This document shows positions 1 to 6,358 of a stretch of 10,449 nucleotides of DNA, piece after piece (position 1 is the first letter of the stretch; every line of letters begins with the position of its first letter). A program made the position numbers and the translations under genes. The notes beneath the pieces were generated by a model that was not told where the DNA came from, searched no databases, and saw only the letters and a list, made by a program, of their open reading frames with translations. Source of the DNA: Caryophanales bacterium UBA5732. GTDB lineage: Bacteria; Bacillota_I; Bacilli_A; Izemoplasmatales; Hujiaoplasmataceae. The stretch lies in the NCBI GenBank assembly GCA_002419445.1, contig DIGC01000044.1:1-10449 (forward strand). Direction: 5' to 3'.

Positions 1-779
1 CCAATTTTGCCTAAAAAACTGCTCTTAAGGTTTTTTTTAAGTAGTTGCCCCATACCTTTAGCTGCACCTTCAACTGACTTCATAACGATGTTTGCAGTAA
101 AACCATCACTTATCAGGATATCGCAAGGAGGATCTAAAACCACTTTTGGTTCGACGTTTCCATAGAAAGTAAATAGGTCAGTTTCTTTAAAAAGTTTAAA
201 AACTTCTTGGTCAAATTCTCTACCCTTTCCATCTTCAGTTCCAATATTAATTAAACCAACTTTTGGGTCTTCAATTTTCAATAATTTCTGGGCGTATATT
301 TTAGCAAAATATGCCTGTTGGATCATATATTCCGGTTTTATACTAAGGTTAGCACCAGCGTCTAAAAGAATCGTTTGTCCACCATCAACTCTAGGTAAAA
401 TTGGGGCGATAGCAGTTCTTTTAAAACCTTTCATTCGCCTTACTAATAAATGTGCACCGGCAATTAACGCTTGTGTAGCTCCGCTAGAAACAACTGCATC
501 ACTCTCATCAGTTCTTAAACTAGATAAAGCCACAACCATCGAAGAATCTTTGTGGTTTTTAATTGCTTGAATGGGATTTTTTTCTCCCATGGGTATTGCA
601 TATTTCGCATCTATAACATTGATTCTTGTTGAATCAGTAAGATATTGAGAAATTATATCTTTATCACCATAAAGATTTATTTCAATATCTGGAATTTTCT
701 TAATTGCAAGCATTGCTCCTAGGATTTGTTCTTTTGGAGCGTAATCTCCACCCATAGCATCTACGCCTATTTTTATCAT
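1..779 (-). CDS. plsX: Phosphate acyltransferase PlsX (3' end missing)
   Basis: PlsX is a peripheral membrane enzyme that converts acyl-ACP plus phosphate to acyl-phosphate, which PlsY uses to acylate glycerol-3-phosphate. The frame is open from the ATG at 779 to the window edge, giving 259 residues of a protein usually about 330 long. The N-terminus MIKIGVDAMGGDYAPK is the family signature. Other family blocks are LLDAGAN (139-144), GLINIGTEDGKG (175-186) and DGFTANI (225-231). The usual SAGNTGAL block reads SSGATQAL at 98-105. An AGAGGTG ribosome site lies 5 nt before the ATG. The gene follows recG by 35 nt with no terminator between them, so co-transcription is likely. In Bacillus fapR precedes plsX; it is absent here. 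The identification is firm. The missing C-terminus is due to the window edge, not a visible lesion. Confidence 0.97.
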   Translation of the reverse strand, partial: MIKIGVDAMGGDYAPKEQILGAMLAIKKIPDIEINLYGDKDIISQYLTDSTRINVIDAKYAIPMGEKNPIQAIKNHKDSSMVVALSSLRTDESDAVVSSGATQALIAGAHLLVRRMKGFKRTAIAPILPRVDGGQTILLDAGANLSIKPEYMIQQAYFAKIYAQKLLKIEDPKVGLINIGTEDGKGREFDQEVFKLFKETDLFTFYGNVEPKVVLDPPCDILISDGFTANIVMKSVEGAAKGMGQLLKKNLKSSFLGKI

Positions 780-814
780 GAATAACACCTCTTCTCCATA
801 AAGTATAACATAAC

Positions 815-2809
815 TTAATCTAAATTATAAGAATCAATTGATTTTAAAACCCGAGTTACTAATCTTTGTGACAAAGCATCGCTACTAACAATTACTTCTT
901 TAGCATCCTCAAAGGCTTGATCACGAAGCACTTCGTCTTTTATAATGTTTGCAAAGCGGAAATTAGGTACTCCGGATTGAATGCTACCAAAAACTTCTCC
1001 AGGTCCTCTTAAAGCCAAATCATACTCACTTATTGCAAAACCATCATTTGTCTCTTCAAGAATTTTTAACCTTTCTAAATCTTCAATGAAGTTGTCAATA
1101 ATTAAGTAGCAAAAAGCTTCGTAATCGTTTCTACCAATTCTTCCTCTTAATTGATGAATTTGAGCTAGTCCAAATGCGTTGGCATTGAAAATTAACATCG
1201 TGGTTGCGTTCTCAATATTTACTCCAACTTCAACAACAGTAGTGGATATCAATATTTGCGTTTCATTGCGGTAGAATTTATCGAGTACTTGAGTTTTTTC
1301 TACATCATTCATTTTGCCATGTAATATATCTATTTTAGCGCTTTTGAATCTCTTTTTCATCATGATATAAGCTTCATCCGTAGAAATTTGACTTCTTAAA
1401 TCACTTGTCTCTATTAGAGGACAAATCACATAAATTTGTCTATTTTTATGCAATTCACTATCAACGGTTTTAAAACTTAGTTCTAATTCTTCAAAATCGA
1501 CAATCTTAGTATATACACTCTTGCGATTACTTGGTTTTTCTCTTATTGTCGATACATCGGAATTTTCAAACAGGGATATTGCTAATGTTCTTGGAATAGG
1601 GGTAGCAGTCATCATTAGAATATCTGGATGTATACCTTTTTTCCTAATAGTCTTTCTTTGTTCGACACCGAATCTTTGCTGTTCATCAATGACTACAAAA
1701 CCCAGATTATTAAACACAATTGATTCCTGCAACAAACTATGCGTTCCAATTATAATATCTATATGATTACTTCTAACTTTTTGAAATATATCTATCTTTT
1801 CTTGTGAGTTTGTTTCACTTGTTAATAAGGCAATGTCAACATTAAACGATTTTAAAAATTTAATGAATGTCTGGTAATGCTGTTTAGCCAAAACTAGAGT
1901 AGGTGCTAAAATCGCAACTTGAAACTTTGCAGTAACAACAGCATAAGAACTAATAATGGAAATAATAGTTTTTCCAGAACCCACATCACCTTGTAATAAA
2001 CGATTCATTCTTGTTTTCTTTTTAAAATCCATAAATATCTCATTAGTAGCGCTTTTTTGATCGTCAGTCAATTCGAAAGGCAAACTGTTAATTAATTGCT
2101 TTACTTTATTTATATCATAATTTTTCGTTGGTGTTACAACTCTTTGATTTAATTTTTTTATAGATTCAACTCTAATTGCGAACATTAAAAACTCTTCATA
2201 GGCCATTCTCGCTTTAGAGGCTTCAACATCTTCGATATACTGCGGTATATGAATTTTTTTGATAGTTTCATTTATGTTTTTAAAATTACGTTTATTTTTG
2301 ATGAAATCTGGCAAATTTTCAGATAAATTATAGTTGTTTTCAATGATGTTTTTAGTGATGGTCCTGACTCGATGTTCTGTTATATCATTTAATCCATAGA
2401 CGGGTAAAACTCCCTCTTTAAAATTAGATAAAAGCACCATATTACTGGCTGAAAAGGTATTAAAATTTTTAAGAAATTTTCCAGTAACCACTAATAAAAC
2501 ACCGCTATAAATAGTATTCATAAGAAACTCTCTATTAAATATGGTTATCGTGAAACTATAATTGCTATGTTTGACTGGAATCATCATTTTTGTAAGTTTT
2601 TTTCTAATATAATATAGTTTAGGTTTACTAATGACCTCTACCTTAAGGGTCATTGTCTTATCTAAAACTTTATTTTCGATATCGTCAATAGAGTTAATCT
2701 CATATTTCTTTGGAAAACAAAAAAGCATGTCTTCGACGCTTTTAATATTGAGATTATTAAGTTTTTCTAATGTAACTTTTCCAACTCCAGAAATATTTTT
2801 AAGTTCCAT
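815..2809 (-). CDS. recG: ATP-dependent DNA helicase RecG
   Basis: RecG is a superfamily 2 double-strand DNA translocase that regresses stalled replication forks and branch-migrates Holliday junctions. I take the ATG at 2809 as the start (664 aa). It has GAGGT 4 nt upstream, and MELKNISGVG is where RecG homologues begin. An in-frame ATG at 2866 would add 19 hydrophobic residues and fall inside the fakA terminator. Domains: N-terminal wedge/OB region to about residue 150; Walker A GDVGSGKT (274-281); motif II DEQQ (375-378), where DEQH is usual; motif III TATP (401-404); motif V TTVVEVGVN (523-531); motif VI QLRGRIGR (553-560); and the C-terminal RecG region with LALRGPGEVFG. Length is normal. 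I found no tryptophan. Its own promoter is predicted at 2838-2866, and plsX follows downstream. Confidence 0.96.
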   Translation of the reverse strand: MELKNISGVGKVTLEKLNNLNIKSVEDMLFCFPKKYEINSIDDIENKVLDKTMTLKVEVISKPKLYYIRKKLTKMMIPVKHSNYSFTITIFNREFLMNTIYSGVLLVVTGKFLKNFNTFSASNMVLLSNFKEGVLPVYGLNDITEHRVRTITKNIIENNYNLSENLPDFIKNKRNFKNINETIKKIHIPQYIEDVEASKARMAYEEFLMFAIRVESIKKLNQRVVTPTKNYDINKVKQLINSLPFELTDDQKSATNEIFMDFKKKTRMNRLLQGDVGSGKTIISIISSYAVVTAKFQVAILAPTLVLAKQHYQTFIKFLKSFNVDIALLTSETNSQEKIDIFQKVRSNHIDIIIGTHSLLQESIVFNNLGFVVIDEQQRFGVEQRKTIRKKGIHPDILMMTATPIPRTLAISLFENSDVSTIREKPSNRKSVYTKIVDFEELELSFKTVDSELHKNRQIYVICPLIETSDLRSQISTDEAYIMMKKRFKSAKIDILHGKMNDVEKTQVLDKFYRNETQILISTTVVEVGVNIENATTMLIFNANAFGLAQIHQLRGRIGRNDYEAFCYLIIDNFIEDLERLKILEETNDGFAISEYDLALRGPGEVFGSIQSGVPNFRFANIIKDEVLRDQAFEDAKEVIVSSDALSQRLVTRVLKSIDSYNLD

Positions 2810-2813
2810 TCTA

Positions 2814-2818
2814 ACCTC
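2814..2818 (-). promoter_or_regulatory. Ribosome binding site deciding the recG start
   Basis: GAGGT on the minus strand lies 4 nt before the ATG at 2809. No comparable site precedes the longer in-frame ATG at 2866. This and homology of the N-terminus fix the start at 2809. Confidence 0.75.
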
Positions 2819-2837
2819 ATATGTTATTGCTAAAAAT

Positions 2838-2866
2838 ATTATATAAAAAAAAGAGGTATCAAACAA
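2838..2866 (-). promoter_or_regulatory. Predicted sigma-A-type promoter of recG-plsX
   Basis: On the minus strand TTGTTT (2866-2861) is followed after exactly 17 nt by a perfect TATAAT (2843-2838). The -35 matches TTGACA only at TTG. The predicted transcription start near 2831 would give a leader of about 22 nt carrying the GAGGT site. The -35 coincides with the loop of the fakA terminator, so the two elements share DNA. In AT-rich sequence a TATAAT can occur by chance. The exact spacing and placement between a terminator and a gene raise its credibility. Confidence 0.5.
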
Positions 2867-2875
2867 TACCTCTTT
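2845..2875 (-). terminator. Intrinsic terminator of fakA
   Basis: On the minus strand a perfect 10-bp stem, AAAGAGGTAT / ATACCTCTTT (2875-2866 and 2859-2850), encloses a 6-nt loop. It runs into eight consecutive T (2852-2845), three of them within the stem. It starts 5 nt after the fakA stop codon, a textbook rho-independent terminator position. It separates fakA from recG transcription. Confidence 0.88.
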
Positions 2876-2880
2876 ATAAA

Positions 2881-4551
2881 TTACTCAATAGATATAATAT
2901 ATGAATAAATATCTTGTCCACCATTAATAACGTCAATTTCCAATCCGTATTCATCATTGATATGATCGGTCAACTCTTCTACTTCAGCTTTATTAACATC
3001 TTTGCCATACATTATCGTAATAATCTCAGAATTTTCATCAATCATTTTTGCAACTAAATCCTTGACTAGTATTTCACGGTCTGGGTTAGTGTTTACAATT
3101 TCTCCATTATAGATTCCCATAAAATCGTCTTTAAAGATGTCAATTCCATTATTCTTAGAATCTCTAATCGCAAAAGTTACCTCGCCTGTTTTTACCTTAT
3201 CAAGATAATTAGTCATTTCTTCGATATTTGGAGCGACTTCTTGAGTTGCATCAAACATTGTCAGTGCGGAGTATCCTTGAGCAACTGTTTTGGCCTTAAG
3301 AACATGAACATCTTTACCTTCAATCATGTCCCTTGCGGTTTCAGCAGATAACATAACGTTTTTGTTGTTAGGAATAATGATAATATGATCAGCATTGATG
3401 CTTTCAACAGCTTTAACAAAGTCTTCAACAGAAGGATTCATAGTTTGCCCACCATCGATAATGTAATCACACCCCATTTCAACAAATGTTTCCTTTAAAC
3501 CTTTTCCATTTACAACTGCCACAATAGCATACTTCTTTTTGACCCTAGGTGCCACTGATTGACTATGGTCATGACCACAATCACAATCATCTTGAAGGTC
3601 TGCTTCTTGATGGATTAATACTTCTGTATGTTGTAAATTCATATTTTCAATCTTTAAATTAACAAAAAATCCAAAATGTTGCGCTAAATTTAAGGCATCA
3701 CCAGGTGTTTGCGTATGAATATGGACTTTTAAGATATTTTCATCTTGGACAACTACAAGAGAATTTCCTAAAGGTGAAATCATATCAATGAAATCTTTTT
3801 GAGAAAATTCGCTCATTTTTTCAATTTGCATGATAAATTCAGTGCAATAACCAAAGTCTTCGCCTTCAATGTGTTTATAATTTGTTAAATCAACTTTGTA
3901 GTCATTTGAAGGTTCTTGTTTATCATCATATACTTTACCGTGTAAAGCATCTCTCATGCCTTCAATAATCTCAATAAATCCGGCTCCACCTGAGTCAATA
4001 ACACCAACTTCTTTTAAAATCGGCAAAAGATCAGGAGTTCGTTCTAATGATTTATATAATTCTTCAATATAGAGATCAAATAATTCTTCAAAATCTTCAA
4101 CGTCAGGGTATACAGAAATCGCTTGATCAGCACCTTCTCTTGACACCGTTAACATTGTACCTTCTACTGGATGTATAACCGCTGAATAAGCTTGTTCAAC
4201 GCCACTTCTTAGTGCGTATGAAAATTCTTCAACATCAATTTGGTCTTTATCAACCAAGCTTTTTGCAATACCGCTAAATAATTGGGAAAGAATAACACCA
4301 CTGTTACCTCTAGCCCCCATTAACATTCCTCTAGCTAATGATTTTGCGACCTTACCAATAGATGTTTCTTCAGATTGTTTAATTGCATTAGCTCCAGCAG
4401 ACATAGTCGCTGACATATTCGATCCAGTATCTCCATCTGGGACAGGAAACACATTTAAATCATTGATTCTATTCATGTTATTTTTTAGTTTGATACTTCC
4501 ATTTACAATTAAGTCTCTAAATAATTTACCATCAATTTGGTTCGTAGACAT
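2881..4551 (-). CDS. fakA: Fatty acid kinase subunit FakA (YloV/DAK2 family)
   Basis: FakA is the ATP-binding subunit of fatty acid kinase. With a FakB (DegV-family) partner it phosphorylates exogenous fatty acids to acyl-phosphate. At 556 aa it has normal length. The N-terminal DhaL/DAK2 domain (about 1-205) has the Mg-ATP motif PDGDTGSN (38-45, Asp39 and Asp41) and the ARGNSGVILSQ block. The middle domain has Cys236 in GYCTEF and VHIHT (His277, His279), which align with zinc ligands known in Staphylococcus aureus FakA. The C-terminal domain (about 340-556) includes GGQTMNPS and PNNKN. The linker between middle and C-terminal domains holds an unusual CDCGHDH cluster (323-329). AAAGGGG lies about 8 nt before the ATG. 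The Asp23-family gene yloU that precedes it in Bacillus is missing. FakB is not in this window. Confidence 0.94.
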   Translation of the reverse strand: MSTNQIDGKLFRDLIVNGSIKLKNNMNRINDLNVFPVPDGDTGSNMSATMSAGANAIKQSEETSIGKVAKSLARGMLMGARGNSGVILSQLFSGIAKSLVDKDQIDVEEFSYALRSGVEQAYSAVIHPVEGTMLTVSREGADQAISVYPDVEDFEELFDLYIEELYKSLERTPDLLPILKEVGVIDSGGAGFIEIIEGMRDALHGKVYDDKQEPSNDYKVDLTNYKHIEGEDFGYCTEFIMQIEKMSEFSQKDFIDMISPLGNSLVVVQDENILKVHIHTQTPGDALNLAQHFGFFVNLKIENMNLQHTEVLIHQEADLQDDCDCGHDHSQSVAPRVKKKYAIVAVVNGKGLKETFVEMGCDYIIDGGQTMNPSVEDFVKAVESINADHIIIIPNNKNVMLSAETARDMIEGKDVHVLKAKTVAQGYSALTMFDATQEVAPNIEEMTNYLDKVKTGEVTFAIRDSKNNGIDIFKDDFMGIYNGEIVNTNPDREILVKDLVAKMIDENSEIITIMYGKDVNKAEVEELTDHINDEYGLEIDVINGGQDIYSYIISIE

Positions 4552-4622
4552 ATTAATTTCCCCTTTATTTTTATTTAGATGCTGCGTGTTAGAAAATTTT
4601 TTAACTCAAAAAAAGCAATAGC

Positions 4623-4651
4623 ATTATATCATAAGGCATTTAAAAAAGCAA
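4623..4651 (-). promoter_or_regulatory. Predicted fakA promoter with extended -10
   Basis: On the minus strand TTGCTT (4651-4646) is separated by 17 nt from TATAAT (4628-4623). The -10 is preceded by TGA, giving the extended -10 form TGnTATAAT. Transcription would start near 4616 and leave a leader of about 65 nt. I see no convincing riboswitch fold in that leader. Confidence 0.75.
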
Positions 4652-4661
4652 TTATTTTGAA

Positions 4662-4680
4662 TATGTTACCCCATAACATA
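4662..4680. promoter_or_regulatory. Inverted repeat between the divergent fakA and rpmB promoters
   Basis: TATGTTA-CCCCA-TAACATA is a perfect inverted repeat with 7-bp arms and a 5-bp spacer. It starts 10 bp beyond the fakA -35 and ends 18 bp before the rpmB -35. It is not followed by a T run, so it does not look like a terminator. Its place between two promoters is compatible with a regulator site. It does not resemble the FapR or FabT operators as I know them. The function is inference. Confidence 0.35.
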
Positions 4681-4698
4681 AAATTAATAATATTTTTC

Positions 4699-4726
4699 TT
4701 GCAATTTTATGTATATGTGATAAAAT
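4699..4726 (+). promoter_or_regulatory. Predicted rpmB promoter with extended -10
   Basis: TTGCAA (4699-4704) is followed after 16 nt by TAAAAT (4721-4726), with TGA directly before the -10 (extended -10). The predicted start near 4733 gives a leader of about 30 nt. It carries GGAGTGA at 4753-4759, 4 nt before the ATG (7 nt if the core is taken as GGAG). Confidence 0.7.
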
Positions 4727-4763
4727 AGTACTGCTGAAATATTAACAGAAACGGAGTGATATC

Positions 4764-4955
4764 ATGCCTAGAGTATGCAGTGTAACAGGTAAAAAATTTA
4801 TGACTGGTAACAACCGTTCCCATTCAATGCACGCGACTAAGAAACAATGGAAAGCTAACCTTCAAAAAGTTAGAATTATCGACGAAGATGGTCTAGTAAA
4901 ACGTGTATACGTTTCTGCGAGAGCATTAAAATCCGGTAAAATTGAAAGAGCTTAA
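4764..4955 (+). CDS. rpmB: 50S ribosomal protein L28
   Basis: L28 is a small basic protein of the large ribosomal subunit. The 63-aa product has the full family pattern: VTGKKFMTGNNRSHSM near the N-terminus, ANLQKVRI in the centre and VYVSARALKSGK at the C-terminus. Only one cysteine (Cys5) is present, so this is the zinc-free form rather than the four-cysteine form. It is the only plus-strand gene in the window. Bacillus also has rpmB opposed to the flanking genes between thiN and yloU-yloV. It diverges from fakA, converges on the second protease gene, and appears monocistronic, with its own promoter and a terminator 22 nt after the stop. TGG is used for its single tryptophan. Confidence 0.98.
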   Translation: MPRVCSVTGKKFMTGNNRSHSMHATKKQWKANLQKVRIIDEDGLVKRVYVSARALKSGKIERA

Positions 4956-4977
4956 TTTTTTAACCTAATACTAAAGG

Positions 4978-5002
4978 AAAAGCAGATAGAATCTGCTTTT
5001 TT
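4978..5002 (+). terminator. Intrinsic terminator of rpmB, possibly bidirectional
   Basis: AAAAGCAGAT (4978-4987) and ATCTGCTTTT (4991-5000) form a perfect 10-bp stem with a 3-nt loop, followed by TT, C and more T. On the plus strand it ends rpmB. On the minus strand the same hairpin lies 3 nt after the stop of the protease gene ending at 5006, but its T tract is only TTTT before CC. It would therefore be a weaker terminator in that direction. Confidence 0.87.
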
Positions 5003-5005
5003 CTT

Positions 5006-6358
5006 TTATTTTAGAATTACATCTACACTTTGCATTAATGTACTATATTCCAAGGTATCGTGATTTAGTTCATAGTAATAGATAGTAATTGTATCTCCAG
5101 CTTCAAAATTGTTGTAAACATAGTTAAAATAATCTTGATTGTTAAGTATAGTATGATTATTGATTCTATAAACTAAGTCTCCACTCTCTAGAGGAGATGA
5201 TGAGACCGTAGAATTATCATGAATTTCATATAGTAACAATCCACTTGTGATACCTAGCGGTAAGGTTAAAGTTATATTCTCACTAATTAATGTTCCGTTA
5301 ATAGTCAGGTTTCTTACGGTGACTGTACCATTACTCAGATACTCAGAAACATCATAATAATCAGCGCCTAATCTAGGCATAATTGTATTATCATTGAGAT
5401 TATTGTCTTCAATTCTTTCAATAATCCTTTTAACTAAATTAATTGGAATTGCAAAACCCATTCCTTCAATCTCTGTTATAGCATATTTTGAAACATTTAT
5501 CCCAACTACTTCACCATCTAGATTATAAACGGGTCCACCACTATTACCAGGGTTTATTGCAGAATCATGTTGTAAGTAACCAATATATTCGTTTTCATCA
5601 ACTTTTCTTTCCAATCCCGATATAAGACCCAAAGTAACCGAACCATAGAAATTAAGGCCTTGTGGGTTGCCTGCAGCTATCAAAAACATACCTTGCGCTA
5701 AGGTAGAAGAGTCACCAAGTACAGAAACTTGAATATTTTCTTGATCAGGAGCGTAAAAACTAAGAATTGCTATATCTACTTCAGTATCATAACCAATCAG
5801 ATTGGCAACATATTGCTTACCATCTTCAAAAACAACGGAAAAATTATTTCCCTCTGCAATTACGTGATGATTTGTAATAATATAGTAATTCTGATTAATC
5901 GGTTCGTATCGATAAATAACAGCCGAACCAACAGCCACGGGTTCAGAACCTAAATAACTCATAATGCCTAATACAGAATTTTCAGCCAAGCCTACTACAT
6001 CGTAAAGCATTTGCTGAAAATCATCGATATAAACCGATATTTCCTCTTCAATTAATAACTGATCAGCATTTTGTTCAACCAAATCATAAATATCTTCATA
6101 AAATTGAGTGTCTATATCAGAGACTATTTGATTATACAAATCATCATAAATATCATCATAAACTTTTTCATATAATTGAGAGATTAATTCATCATAGTCA
6201 GTGAAAGTATAGAAACTATCTTCACTTATTGTTAACTCAGGAAATGTAGTAGTTTGTTCAGATGTCATATCAGTCGTAACTTCTTGGCCAGAAACACTAA
6301 ATGTGCCAATGAAAACGGCCATTAAGGAAACTACGAAAATAAAGAAACGTTTCATCAC
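5006..6358 (-). CDS. Secreted HtrA-like trypsin-family serine protease (paralogue 1)
   Basis: This is a predicted exported S1C-type serine protease, probably a protein quality-control or processing enzyme; the substrate is unknown. The N-terminus MMKRFFIFVVSLMAVF is a Sec signal peptide with a plausible cleavage after VSG (22-24) and no lipobox cysteine. A Thr/Ser/Glu-rich linker follows, then a Tyr/Asp-rich tetrad-repeat helix (about 59-94). The protease domain spans about 125-312, with His165 (ITNHHV), Asp195 (VDIAIL) and Ser273 (GNSGGP). A PDZ-like tail spans about 328-450 and is interrupted near 344-362 by extra residues relative to paralogue 2. Start: GTG at 6358 (7 nt after GAAGG) or ATG at 6355 (10 nt after it); either gives nearly the same protein. 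The GTG overlaps the TGA of paralogue 2, so translational coupling is likely. It is the last gene of the minus-strand run. Confidence 0.88.
   Translation of the reverse strand: MMKRFFIFVVSLMAVFIGTFSVSGQEVTTDMTSEQTTTFPELTISEDSFYTFTDYDELISQLYEKVYDDIYDDLYNQIVSDIDTQFYEDIYDLVEQNADQLLIEEEISVYIDDFQQMLYDVVGLAENSVLGIMSYLGSEPVAVGSAVIYRYEPINQNYYIITNHHVIAEGNNFSVVFEDGKQYVANLIGYDTEVDIAILSFYAPDQENIQVSVLGDSSTLAQGMFLIAAGNPQGLNFYGSVTLGLISGLERKVDENEYIGYLQHDSAINPGNSGGPVYNLDGEVVGINVSKYAITEIEGMGFAIPINLVKRIIERIEDNNLNDNTIMPRLGADYYDVSEYLSNGTVTVRNLTINGTLISENITLTLPLGITSGLLLYEIHDNSTVSSSPLESGDLVYRINNHTILNNQDYFNYVYNNFEAGDTITIYYYELNHDTLEYSTLMQSVDVILK

Noticed and set aside
1521..1766. Plus-strand 81-codon open frame opposite recG
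   Set aside because: It lies wholly antisense to the helicase motifs of recG, has no ribosome site that I can see and no recognisable protein features.
804..2826. TAACATA heptamer in the leaders of plsX (806-812) and recG (2820-2826), matching the arms of the fakA-rpmB repeat
   Set aside because: An AT-rich 7-mer is expected several times in 10 kb on two strands, and another copy occurs inside fakA near 3350; the leader copies are half-sites only.
2631..2846. Plus-strand 71-codon open frame opposite the recG start
   Set aside because: It is antisense to the conserved RecG N-terminus; its composition looks like a shadow of the AT-rich opposite strand.
2810..2866. N-terminal extension of RecG from an ATG at 2866
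   Set aside because: The extra 19 residues have no match to RecG N-termini and overlap the fakA terminator; the ATG at 2809 has its own GAGGT site.
5729..5953. Plus-strand 74-codon open frame inside the secreted protease gene
   Set aside because: It is antisense to the protease domain around the catalytic His and Asp, with no independent support.
6076..6170. Near-repeats of ATCATCATAAA in DNA, resembling a short tandem repeat
   Set aside because: They follow from codons for the Tyr-Asp-Asp tetrads of the protease and are not an independent DNA element.
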